Assembly (NCBI GenBank): GCA_964433225.1
Contig: CAYSQA010000008.1
Location: 1 to 30,058, forward strand
Reading direction: 5' to 3'
From: CG2-30-36-39 sp964433225
Lineage (GTDB): Bacteria; Patescibacteriota; Microgenomatia; UBA1400; PJMF01
Length of the DNA: 30,058 nucleotides
Under the pieces are notes generated by a model. The model saw only the letters and a list, made by a program, of their open reading frames with translations. It searched no databases and was not told the origin of the DNA. Of the stretch, positions 15,114-23,727 are shown one piece after another. A program made the translations under genes and the position numbers. Within the stretch, counting starts at the first letter, position 1. Each line of letters starts with the position of its first letter.

Positions 15114-15143
15114 AAAAAAAGCCGGCTAACTAGCCGGCTTTTC
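15114..15143. terminator. Bidirectional terminator downstream of ndk
   Basis: AGCCGGCT (15120-15127) pairs with AGCCGGCT (15132-15139) over loop AACT, with A residues before and T residues after, so it works in both directions. It ends ndk, which converges from the minus strand. Confidence 0.88.
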
Positions 15144-15160
15144 AGTTACACCACAATTAT

Positions 15161-15631
15161 TTATTTTAGCTCATACTCAGCGTAGATTACTCCATCCATC
15201 GCTCCGTGATACTCAATCAATTCATCGTCGTCAAAAACAATGCCAATTTCTCTTTTAGCATCACTTTCACTAGATGAAGCATGAATCAAGTTATATTGCT
15301 GACTCATTCCGAAATCTCCTCTGATAGATCCAGCTTCAGCTTCTCTACCCAAAGTGGTACCAACGAGCTTACGAACTACTGGAATCACATCAACACCCTC
15401 CCAAACCATCGCCACAATCGGCATTGAACCCATAAAACTTTTCAGTTCGCCAAAAAATGATTTATCTCTATGCTCAACATACCATTCCGACAGCATCTCA
15501 TCGGTCATGTTTAACATCTTTAAACCAACCAACTTAAGGCCTTTTCTTTCAAAGCGACTAATGATTTCGCCGATTAGCCCTCTTTGTAGGCCATCTGGTT
15601 TAACTAAAACGGCTGTTCTTGAACTTGCCAT
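15161..15631 (-). CDS. ndk: Nucleoside diphosphate kinase
   Basis: Ndk moves the gamma phosphate of ATP onto other NDPs through a phospho-histidine. The 156 residues are slightly longer than the usual 135-150. It opens with RTAVLVKPDGLQRGLIGEII (catalytic-site K11). Substrate-binding TTLGREAEAGSIRGDFG is at 92-108, and the phospho-His motif NLIHASSSESDAKREI has H117. A short C-terminal extension (about 137-156) ends AEYELK. A good AAAGGAAG ribosome site and an extended -10 are upstream. It is a single-gene unit ended by a strong terminator. Confidence 0.96.
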   Translation of the reverse strand: MASSRTAVLVKPDGLQRGLIGEIISRFERKGLKLVGLKMLNMTDEMLSEWYVEHRDKSFFGELKSFMGSMPIVAMVWEGVDVIPVVRKLVGTTLGREAEAGSIRGDFGMSQQYNLIHASSSESDAKREIGIVFDDDELIEYHGAMDGVIYAEYELK

Positions 15632-15673
15632 AACAGCTTCCTTTCAACTAAGTTGTTACTTTTCCTGACTTGT

Positions 15674-15682
15674 ATCCTAACA
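15674..15682 (-). promoter_or_regulatory. Extended -10 of ndk
   Basis: The minus-strand TGTTAGGAT lies 42 bp before the ndk ATG, with a poor TTTCTA -35 at 17 bp spacing. Confidence 0.5.
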
Positions 15683-16070
15683 TTTCTTGACTTTATTAGA
15701 AATAAGAAAAACAGTTGTTTTTTTATATTCAAAATATTTTTAAATATAAATTAATATATCTAAAGAACTCATTAATTTACTTAAAAAATGCTGTTCTCGA
15801 GCATTGAATTTTTTTGATTGTTTTAACAACTATATCTAAAACAATCAAAAAACTAATTAGCATATCTTTAAAGCTAGCTTAAGACACTCACTGATCTCTT
15901 TAAAAGCAAATTGATCTCTTTGAGAAAATGTTTAAAAGCAAACAAAGTAACTTTAAATATATATTAATATTAACAAAAAGATCATCTGCGCTTTTAAGCC
16001 AAAATAAACAAAAAACTATGTCAGTTAGCTATGAGACACTTACCCACGGGGTAAAAGGGGCTGGGAAAAT
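15683..16070. other. Intergenic AT-rich region with inverted and direct repeats
   Basis: There is no gene. It contains a 16-bp perfect inverted repeat (listed separately), two copies of TGATCTCTTT (15892, 15912), two copies of TTTAAAAGCAAA (15899, 15931), and a small hairpin TACCC/GGGTA near 16040 without a T tract. The function is not apparent. Confidence 0.5.
15810..15852. repeat. 16-bp perfect inverted repeat
   Basis: TTTTTTGATTGTTTTA (15810-15825) and its exact reverse complement (15837-15852) flank an 11-base loop. It could act as a weak AT-type terminator or be a protein site; it stands alone between ndk and the peptidase gene. Confidence 0.7.
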
Positions 16071-17372
16071 TTAAAAATTTTTAATTAATTCAGCAAATTT
16101 TTGCTCGCTTTTATAGGGGCCGATTAAAGCTAACCTGACTTCATCTTTTTTGACTAAAGTTGCGATCACTTGTTGAACATCCTCGACTGTAACCGCTTGA
16201 ATCTTAGCGATTACTTCTTCTAATGTTTCTAGTCTATCTGAGAGAACTTTTTTCAAACCATAAAATTGGGCTACAGCGCTGCTGTCTTCCATGCTTAAAA
16301 TCATACTACCCACCAAATGCTCTTGGGCTCTTTTAAGCTCGATTCTCGTTACTGGTTTACTGCCATCAGCTAAGGAATGAAACTCTTGTAAAGCTACGGA
16401 AATAGCCTCTTCAATTCGCTGAGGATCAACTCCGGCAGCTGCTCCCAAGATACCAGTATCGTGATATTGATCAACTTCAGATCGTACATAATAACTCAAG
16501 CCACGTTTTTCCCTAATTTCAGTAAAGAGTCGTGAACTCATATTGCCCCCCAAAATAGTTGAGGCAACTGCCAAAGCAAAGCGGCGCTGATCATCTCGTT
16601 TAAAACTTTGCCAACCCAAGACAAAATGAGCTTGCTGAGTATCTTTGTAGTGAACTAGCAAACGTTGGTCAGTTAGGTTTCCAGCGAATAAATGAGCTTG
16701 TAAATTTGCTCTTATTGTTCCTCTTTGGTTGGTTGGTTTATTAAACAATTCTTCAATCTGTTGGTGAAGTTTTTCAGCTAAGACTTTAGAGGCCTTGCCT
16801 GCTAACACCAATACCATGTTAGAAAGTCCATACCACTGGCTGAGAAATGCTTCAAAATCGGCTTTGGTCACACTAGTAACAGAATCTTTCGTGCCCAAAA
16901 TATCATGTCCCAAACCAGTCCCTTTAAAAGCCATTTGATTAAATAAGCTACCAACATGTCTAGCAGGTGTATCTGCATACATGTTCATCTCTTCGATAAT
17001 CACGCCTTTTTCTCTGTCAATATCAGCTGGCTGCAAATTTGGTTGAAGCAACATGTCAGATAAAACATCTAAACTTTTTTCAATATGTTTGGCCGCTGAT
17101 TTGACGTAATAGCCAGTATATTCATGGCTAGTAAAAGCATTAAACTCTGCACCCAAGCCATCAATCGTCGCTGCTAATTCTTGTGCTGTGGGATAGTTTT
17201 TTGTTCCCTTAAAAACAATATGCTCAAAGAAGTGAGCAATACCAAACTTATTTGTTTCTTCATAACGAGAACCGGTGTTAGTTAGCACCATAGCCGTTAT
17301 TGATTCCACACTTTTCATCGGCAATAACAAAACCGATAAACCATTTTTTAAAGTCAGAGTTTGAGGTGTCAT
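16071..17372 (-). CDS. M16 family zinc metallopeptidase
   Basis: This is a 433-residue single-unit M16B (processing-peptidase/PqqL-like) protease. The inverted zinc motif HFFEH is at 47-51, with the third ligand in the EKGVIIEEMNMYAD segment (about 122-134), 76 or so residues on, as the family requires. The N-terminal strand LTLKNGLSVLLLPMKS and the glycine-rich FEHIVFKGTKNYPTAQEL are typical. The second half has the inactive M16_C fold (LGWQSFKRDDQ, GGNMSSRLFTEIREKRGLSY). It has no signal peptide, so it is probably cytoplasmic. The frame extends to GTG 17390, but ATG 17372 starts with the canonical MTPQTLTLKNG. The extended -10 sits only 8 bases upstream and there is no Shine-Dalgarno sequence, implying a leaderless mRNA. 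Confidence 0.93.
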   Translation of the reverse strand: MTPQTLTLKNGLSVLLLPMKSVESITAMVLTNTGSRYEETNKFGIAHFFEHIVFKGTKNYPTAQELAATIDGLGAEFNAFTSHEYTGYYVKSAAKHIEKSLDVLSDMLLQPNLQPADIDREKGVIIEEMNMYADTPARHVGSLFNQMAFKGTGLGHDILGTKDSVTSVTKADFEAFLSQWYGLSNMVLVLAGKASKVLAEKLHQQIEELFNKPTNQRGTIRANLQAHLFAGNLTDQRLLVHYKDTQQAHFVLGWQSFKRDDQRRFALAVASTILGGNMSSRLFTEIREKRGLSYYVRSEVDQYHDTGILGAAAGVDPQRIEEAISVALQEFHSLADGSKPVTRIELKRAQEHLVGSMILSMEDSSAVAQFYGLKKVLSDRLETLEEVIAKIQAVTVEDVQQVIATLVKKDEVRLALIGPYKSEQKFAELIKNF

Positions 17373-17380
17373 AAAGCTGC

Positions 17381-17389
17381 ATTCTAACA
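17381..17389 (-). promoter_or_regulatory. Extended -10 of the M16 peptidase gene
   Basis: The minus-strand TGTTAGAAT ends 8 bases before the chosen ATG. Normal spacing puts transcription 1-2 bases ahead of the start codon. Confidence 0.55.
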
Positions 17390-17390
17390 C

Positions 17391-17819
17391 AGTTTTTTAG
17401 AGAATTTTGCCTTAGCTTTTTCGAGAAAAATAACCAGCTAAAAGCTATTTTTATGATTTTTATTTAACCAAATAATTGCCGAACTAAATTGAACACTTTT
17501 TTTATTCTTTAGAGTTTTTAATATTTTTAAAAAATATCTATTTTACAGACGTCATTTTGTGTTCAAAAAACTAAAACTCAATCAACGATCATAAAAACAT
17601 CTATTCCAATCTAATCTTACCAATACTAGTCACTAGTTTCGCCTTTTATTCGAGTCATTAAAACAGCTTATTAACAACTTTCAGCTTAGATAATTAGTTA
17701 AAAAATTAAACTAACCAACTGATGGTAAAAATAAAACTTACTAGTTGCCAAAAACACTCTTTCCCCCTTAAGTTTTTTGAGCAGTTTTTTTCTTGATCAG
17801 GGATAGTCTTTTAAAGCTT
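17391..17819. other. Intergenic AT-rich region, no gene seen
   Basis: About 430 bp lie between the M16 peptidase promoter and the comEC beta-lactamase-like gene stop. It holds a short palindrome CTAGTCACTAG and TTCGCCTTTTATTCG (17638-17652), which nearly repeats 6620-6634. No terminator-grade hairpin was found. Confidence 0.4.
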
Positions 17820-18680
17820 TTAAAATCTTTTTCTCAGCTCTGCCAACAAAATTTTGCCATCACTAATTTTAAAAATAATGTCACCACTTTGCTCAGTGCT
17901 AAATATTTTTACCCCCAAACTTTCTAGTTTTGCCAAAGTCTCAGGATGAGGGTGACCAAAACTATTTTTACCAACACTAATCACTGCGGTATCAGGCAAG
18001 ACTTTTTCCAAAAATTCGCTAGAACTACTGGTGTTTGAGCCATGATGGCCAACCTTTAAAACATCCACTTGAGGCAAGTAATTTCTTTCTAGCAATGCTT
18101 CCTCCCAACTCAATTCTCCATCACCAGTGAAAAGCCACTGAGTTCCAGCCAAATTTAGCAATCCACCCAAAGAACGATCATTTTCAGTTAACTCAGTAGC
18201 TGTTAGACTAACCACCTCGAGAAAGCTTAAGTTGTCACCAGAGGGCAAAACGATTGATTGGCCCAAAACAGGCTGTTTACTCACTAAACCGGACCGATAA
18301 TTATTGATTTGGGCTAGCAAATCCTTGACTAATTGGTTATTTTTAGTAGGCTCAATAAAGTAGATTTCTTTGACATTATAAATACCCATAATTTCTCCGA
18401 AATAAGCCATGTGGTCACTGTCAAAATGACTAATAATTACTACCTCAATGGTCTGATCCCAAAAAGGTAAAACATGACCCAAACAACCTAGCAATCGATC
18501 ACTTGCTCCGCTATCTATTATGAGTTGAAAAAAACCTTGCTGGATCAAGATAGAATCGCCTTGACCGACGTCACAAAACACAACTTTAGTTGATTTATCA
18601 GGCCATTTTTTATAAATAAAAATTAAAAAAATTAGTAAAAGAGCAATTAGAAAAAAAAGCCTTTTTCTAACAGTTTTCAT
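17820..18680 (-). CDS. ComEC C-terminal part: metallo-beta-lactamase-like hydrolase
   Basis: The 286-residue product has one N-terminal membrane anchor (about 6-24). It carries the ComEC-type metallo-beta-lactamase fold: FCDVGQGDSILIQ (35-47), the metal motif SHFDSDH (H85, D87, H90), LFTGDGELSWE, and GHHGSNTSSS. In whole ComEC this domain is thought to degrade the non-transforming DNA strand. Here it is a separate gene whose start overlaps the end of the comEC channel gene by 14 bp, so translation is probably coupled. ATG 18680 was chosen. The frame stays open to 18725 and a +1 shift at a T6C run could fuse the two (see findings). The anchor keeps the hydrolase at the membrane near the channel. 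Confidence 0.88.
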   Translation of the reverse strand: MKTVRKRLFFLIALLLIFLIFIYKKWPDKSTKVVFCDVGQGDSILIQQGFFQLIIDSGASDRLLGCLGHVLPFWDQTIEVVIISHFDSDHMAYFGEIMGIYNVKEIYFIEPTKNNQLVKDLLAQINNYRSGLVSKQPVLGQSIVLPSGDNLSFLEVVSLTATELTENDRSLGGLLNLAGTQWLFTGDGELSWEEALLERNYLPQVDVLKVGHHGSNTSSSSEFLEKVLPDTAVISVGKNSFGHPHPETLAKLESLGVKIFSTEQSGDIIFKISDGKILLAELRKRF

Positions 18681-20022
18681 GAAAAAAGACGACCTTTCTG
18701 TTGTGTTTTCTTCGCAAAAACACAATTAATACTAATAATCCCATCCCCCAAACCAACAAATAAAAGTCTTTTTCTTCTGGTAATACAGTTTGTCTCAGAA
18801 AAAATAAAAACCTCAGTTGACCAACTAATGAGATAAAAGATGCAATAACATATCTATATATCAATAAATAAGGCCAAAAAAGTAACTCCAAATAACTATT
18901 TTTAAACCAGGCTAACAAGCCCACCAAAACAAACCCCACTTGAGTAAACCAAGCTACTGGAAATAAAAACAACGAGTTACTGATAAAACTCAACCAATTC
19001 AACTCACCAAAGAACCAAATTACTAGAGGTAAAAGCAAAATTTGGGCAGCCAAAGAAGCTAGAAATTCTTGTCGAAAAAAACTAGTTATAGTCAACTCAC
19101 CAGACGAAAATAGTAAAAATTGACCACTAAACAAAATCAAACCTAGGGTGGCTAAGACTGAAAACCAAAAAGAAAGACTCTTGATAAGCTCCAGATTAAA
19201 AAATAACAAAATGAAAACAGAGTAAATCAAAACTCTTCTTGAGGAAATAGCTCTGCCAACTTGATTGGCTAATATTAACAAACTCAACATTACCCCAGCT
19301 CTCAGGAGGGGCGGATCTCCTTCTAGAAACCAGACATATAACCAAATAATAACTAATGAAACTAAAGATTTAGTTTTTCTTGAGAAAAAAACAATTTTTT
19401 TAGTTACCAAACCAGTTAATAAAGCGACATTAAATCCTGAAGCCACTAAAATGTGTAGCAAACCAGCTTTTTGAAAAAGAGCATAATAAGTATTTTGAGT
19501 GATTTTTTCACCCAAAACCAGGCCTTTGAGCATTGCAAGTGAATCTTTGCTTTGGCTTAGCTTCGCTATTTCCTCCACTCTAACCTGGTTTTCCTCGAGT
19601 CTTTCTCTCACCTCAAAAAACCGATATTTTAACAAAACCACCACTCTTTTAATTAATAATTTAGATTGATTTTTCAATCTTTTTACCTTTAAAAAACTAG
19701 TAGCAAATACACCACTATTACTGCCAAAATAGGCCTCACTCTGTCTGGATTCTTGAGTATTTTTTTCGCTTGCAAGCTGATTTTTTTGAATAAAACAGAA
19801 GATATCAAATAACATCAACTGCTTTTGGCAGATTAAACCGCTCAATTGAGTTGAAACTTTGTTTCGGTTTTTATCTGCGATCACCTTTGATCTATTTAGT
19901 TTTAACGCATTAAATATAAATATTATTAATACCACTAAAACAACCAAAATAATAAAAAGAACAACATATTTATTTTTCTTAAGAGCTCTCTTTTTGGGTA
20001 TTATTTGATCTATTAGTAACAT
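18667..20022 (-). CDS. comEC: ComEC/Rec2 DNA-uptake channel part
   Basis: The 451-residue polytopic membrane protein corresponds to the N-terminal and Competence domains of ComEC, the channel that takes single-stranded DNA across the inner membrane. Two parts are visible. An N-terminal anchor (about 19-38) is followed by a poorly conserved OB-like region. The Competence domain starts near 160 with LAMLKGLVLGEKI and the signature KAGLLHILVASGFNVALLTG (185-204), then many membrane helices including LLRAGVMLSLLIL. It lacks the C-terminal hydrolase, which is the next gene. It follows comEA by 53 bp in the same direction. There is no clear ribosome site before ATG 20022. Confidence 0.9.
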   Translation of the reverse strand: MLLIDQIIPKKRALKKNKYVVLFIILVVLVVLIIFIFNALKLNRSKVIADKNRNKVSTQLSGLICQKQLMLFDIFCFIQKNQLASEKNTQESRQSEAYFGSNSGVFATSFLKVKRLKNQSKLLIKRVVVLLKYRFFEVRERLEENQVRVEEIAKLSQSKDSLAMLKGLVLGEKITQNTYYALFQKAGLLHILVASGFNVALLTGLVTKKIVFFSRKTKSLVSLVIIWLYVWFLEGDPPLLRAGVMLSLLILANQVGRAISSRRVLIYSVFILLFFNLELIKSLSFWFSVLATLGLILFSGQFLLFSSGELTITSFFRQEFLASLAAQILLLPLVIWFFGELNWLSFISNSLFLFPVAWFTQVGFVLVGLLAWFKNSYLELLFWPYLLIYRYVIASFISLVGQLRFLFFLRQTVLPEEKDFYLLVWGMGLLVLIVFLRRKHNRKVVFFHENC

Positions 20023-20075
20023 TTTTTTAAAAAGGCTAATTTTTAAAGTAATTTTTTAACTAACATTGTGTAAAA

Positions 20076-20678
20076 CTATAAGGAAATAGCAGCCTTCAAT
20101 TCGTTAAAAATACTATTAGAAATGCCGGCTTTAGTGACTAAGTCGTCTAATTGTAAATATGGTCTGTTTTCAATAATTGCTTGGCCACGACTTTCACCAA
20201 TACCTGGCAAACTAATCAACTCTTTCAGACTAGCTTGATTAATAGAAACTAAGTTTTTAGTTTCAACACCAAGCTGATTTTCAGCCTTTAAATCTTTTTC
20301 CCATATAAAGGGCACATAGATTTTGTCTCCATCTTTAAGCGACAACGCTAAATTAAGATTTTTAGCGATAAACTCAGTATCTGCTTGCACACTGAATCCC
20401 CCAGCTTGCTTGAGAGCCTCTCCAACCCGGCTAGTTCGGTCGAACTGCCAAACTCCAGGGTGATTAACCGCTCCAGTAACTTCAACTGTGATTTGGGGTA
20501 ACTGACTAACTAACAACTCATTTTGATTATTGAGCATTTCCAAAGAACATTGAGGAACTTGACTCTGCTCAACCAACAATACATAGAAACCATAAACAAT
20601 AACCACTCCTCCCATAATGCTTGAGGTTAGTTCAAATAAAACCAATAACTTAGACCAAACCACCAACCTTGAACTCAT
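20076..20678 (-). CDS. comEA: ComEA-type DNA-binding competence protein
   Basis: The 200-residue protein has an N-terminal membrane anchor (about 16-36), an SLBB domain (about 63-124: VEVTGAVNHPGVWQF, then LKDGDKIYVP), and a C-terminal helix-hairpin-helix pair (about 143-200: VSINQASLKELISLPGIGES, then AIIENRPY). This is the full ComEA layout: an outside-facing receptor that binds double-stranded DNA and hands it to ComEC. It is first in comEA-comEC-comEC(C-terminal) and lies 41 bp downstream of leuS in the same direction, so it may be in the leuS transcript. The ribosome site is weak (GAAG close to the ATG). Confidence 0.9.
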   Translation of the reverse strand: MSSRLVVWSKLLVLFELTSSIMGGVVIVYGFYVLLVEQSQVPQCSLEMLNNQNELLVSQLPQITVEVTGAVNHPGVWQFDRTSRVGEALKQAGGFSVQADTEFIAKNLNLALSLKDGDKIYVPFIWEKDLKAENQLGVETKNLVSINQASLKELISLPGIGESRGQAIIENRPYLQLDDLVTKAGISNSIFNELKAAISL

Positions 20679-20719
20679 AACTTCAAAGTAGTGGTTAAAA
20701 ATGACTTGAAAATGAAAAC

Positions 20720-23207
20720 TTAACTCTTAGTCACAAAGCTAACTATTTTAGCTGGTACAAAAATTTCTTTGACTATTTCTCCAGTCAACCATTTTTGGAT
20801 TTCAGGATTGTCTTTAGCCAACTTGATAACAACTTCTTTATCGGTGGCCAACTCAACCTCAACTTGTAACTCTGCCCTAACTTTGCCATTAACCTGGATA
20901 GCAAAAGTTACTTCATTTTCTTTAGCTAGATCAGGATCGTAGACAGGCCAGGCTTGAACATGAACACCATGATATTGATCTTCAACTTGAGCTGGAGCCT
21001 CTACACACAGAGTATTCAACTCTTCAGCCATAAAAGGAGCAAATGGAGCCAGCATTAGAATAAACTTCTTGACATCTGCCAAACAAAGCGCTGGCTCTTG
21101 TTGGTTGGTTGTTTCCCACAAATTTGTCAGCTCCATCATCATGGCAATAGCTGTATTGAATTTAAGCGTCGGAATATCCACAGTGACCTTTTTTAAAGTT
21201 TGATGAAGTTTCCGCTCAACAACTTGATTTGACTTGGCTGGAGAATTATTTCTAGCTGTTACTACTAAATTGTACGCTTTCCTCAAGAATCTAGCTACTC
21301 CGGCCACAGCCCTCGGATCCCAAGGCTTATCAGCCTCTAATGGCCCCATAAACATTTCATACACCCTAAGGGTATCAGCCCCAAACTCTGTAACAATCTC
21401 ATCAGGATTAATGACGTTACCCTTACTTTTACTCATTTTTTTACCATCAGGACCAAGAATCATCCCTTGATGCCTCATTTTGGCAAAAGGTTCATCAACT
21501 TGAAGATAACCTTCATCTCGGAGAAATTTAGTAAAAAAACGAGAATATAAGAGGTGTAATACAATGTGCTCAGGCCCAATTAAGTAAAGATCTACCGGCA
21601 ACCAAGCAGCCAACTTTTCTCGATCGGCAAACTGGTTTTTGTTTCTAGAGTCACAGTAACGCAGAAAATACCAACTAGAATCGACAAAAGTATCCATGGT
21701 ATCGAATTCGGGTCGCCAACCTTTACCGTAGAGTCGTTCAGTTCTTTCAATAAACTCTTGAGAAGATTTTAAGGGAGATTCTCCAGTTGGTTTGAAATCA
21801 ACATCGGTTGGTAATTTCCAGGGCAAATGCTCTTCCCTAACTGGGTGGGGTTGCNNNNNNNNNNTCATAAACAATTGGAATTGGCGCTCCCCAATAGCGT
21901 TGTCTAGAAATTAACCAATCTCTCAACTTATAAGTAGTCTGCCATTCTGCAAAACCTTGCTCAATCATCCACTTGGCCATGGCTTGTTTGCCCTGCCCCC
22001 AAGCATCTTGCCCATCGAACTGTCCAGAGTTTACCAACAACCCTGGAGCCTCCATGGCTTTTTGGCCATGCTTGACTTGGTCATTGAGCTGTTTGTCGGC
22101 ATAAGCTACCACTTGCTTAATTGGAAGCTGGTATTTTTGGGCAAAAGCAAAATCACGATCATCATGAGCTGGCACGCCCATAACAACTGCCGTTCCTACT
22201 CCCATGAGTACATAGTCAGCAATAAACAGCGGGATTTCTTGACCATTAACTGGGTTAATTACTGTCAAACCAGTTAATACTCCAGTTTTATCTTTCTCCC
22301 CGATTCGGCGTTCTTCTTCTGTTTTATGTTTAGCTGCCTCTAGATAGCTTAAAACTTCATCTTTACGACCCTCAGGCACTTTTGCCAACAGACCTTTTGC
22401 CTCAAACTCCTCTGGAGCAATCACCACAAAAGTCACACCAAACACTGTTTCCCAAAACTTAGTCCAGACTGTCATTTTTTCAGTAGTTTCCTTGAGAGTA
22501 AAATCAATAGCCAAGCCCTTGGCTTTACCAATCCAATTTCTTTGTTGTTGTTTGGTAGGCTCTGGCCAATCAACTTGATCTAGTCCAGAAAGGAGTTCAT
22601 CTTTGTACTCAGTAATCTTGAAATACCATTGTTTCAAGTCTTTTTGCTCTACTTCAGCATCACAACGTTCACAAAGCCCATTAACCACTTGCTCATTGGC
22701 CAAAACCGTTTGACAAGAAGGGCACCAATTCACCATACCCATCCCTTGATAAGCTAAGCCTTTTTTATATAACTGAAGAAAAAGCCATTGGGTCCACTTG
22801 TAATATTCTGGATGATTAGTAGCAGTTTCGTTTGCCCAGTCATAAGAAATGCCTAGTCTTTGAATCTGCCCCCTGAAAGTATTAATTGCTGCTTTGGTTG
22901 TCTCGGCAGGATGAACCCCTGTTTTGATGGCGTAGTTTTCGGCGGGTAAACCAAAAGCATCCCAACCCACAGGAAAATAGACATTTTTGCCATTCATTCT
23001 TAGAAATCTAGCCATAATATCTAGAGCTGTTTTCGATTCAACATGGCCAACATGTAAACCTGATCCCGAAGGATAGGCAAAAGCAAATAATAAGTATTCT
23101 TTTTGTTGATCTGACAATCGCTGAGTATCCTGAAACAAATGCAAGGATGACCACACTTTTAGCCATTTTTCTTCTGTTTGTGTGTGGTTATAAGCAACTT
23201 TTGCCAT
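20720..23207 (-). CDS. leuS: Leucyl-tRNA synthetase (contains an assembly gap)
   Basis: LeuRS charges tRNA-Leu and edits errors. The class-I HIGH-type motif is HVGH (52-55) in AYPSGSGLHVGHVESKTALD. Zinc-type Cys pairs CPSC and CERC follow, then the CP1 editing domain (with GVPAHDDRDFAFA), WLISRQRYWGAPIPIVY, MDTFVDSSWYFLRYC and the KMSKS motif (GKKMSKSKGN). Ten N at 21855-21864 interrupt it, and the frame after the N run differs from the frame before, so it reads as two overlapping open frames. I treat it as one intact gene with a mis-sized gap. ATG 23207 was chosen because GGAAGGA precedes it and MAKVAYNHTQTEEKW is the usual start. It has its own extended -10. Confidence 0.95.
21855..21864. 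other. Assembly gap (10 N) inside leuS
   Basis: The flanking protein reads ...APIPIVY before and QPHPVREEHLPWKLP after the gap. To keep the frame the true gap must be a multiple of three, for example 9 bases, giving a D-x-x-x linker. Ten is therefore a placeholder length. Confidence 0.9.
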
Positions 23208-23244
23208 AATCCTTCCTTTACTCAGGATACTTACTAACCTATCG

Positions 23245-23253
23245 AGTATACCA
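23245..23253 (-). promoter_or_regulatory. Extended -10 of leuS
   Basis: The minus-strand TGGTATACT lies 37 bp before the leuS ATG, with a weak TTATTA at the -35 position (17-bp spacing). Confidence 0.6.
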
Positions 23254-23727
23254 GAGTTATCCAAAAATAATAAATTATTGGGCACTAATTTTTAAAATAA
23301 ATGTTCTTGTTTGATGAACTTAAACCAACGGTTTGGCTGAGGAGAACCAGAGTGTTTAGTTAAAAAATAAAAAATAAATATTTTTGTGAAAAACTTCTTT
23401 AAAAAGTTGTTTTCGTGTTATCTTCAGATAATCTTTAGATTAAAAGATCGGCTTGCAACAAAAAACTATTATTACCGCATTTTAATTGCATTATTACTGA
23501 ATGATCTGGAAACAATATTAACGCAAATGATTTTTAGTTAATATTTATAGATCAAAATATGATTATCTATTTTGTATTTTAATCAAAAAATAAAAACCCG
23601 AAGTCATTTTTAGGAGATAGTGAAGTTAAACCGAAAAAGAAAAGAATTAAAACCGTAAATAATATTTAAGATATCAAAAAGAATCAAAGTCAAAAAACTG
23701 AGTTAAAAGCCTGTAGTATTTAACCAG
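23254..23727. other. Intergenic AT-rich region, no gene seen
   Basis: About 470 bp lie between the leuS promoter and the PaaX-like gene stop. The sequence is very AT-rich with no open frame of note, no RNA gene recognised and no terminator-grade hairpin. TGTGAAAAACT occurs here (about 23387) and again near 24769. Confidence 0.4.

Noticed and set aside
16030..16060. TACCC/GGGTA hairpin as terminator of the peptidase gene
   Set aside because: The stem is only 5 bp and no T tract follows on the minus strand.
20720..23285. leuS as two genes or a pseudogene
   Set aside because: The break coincides exactly with the N run and both sides are well-conserved LeuRS.
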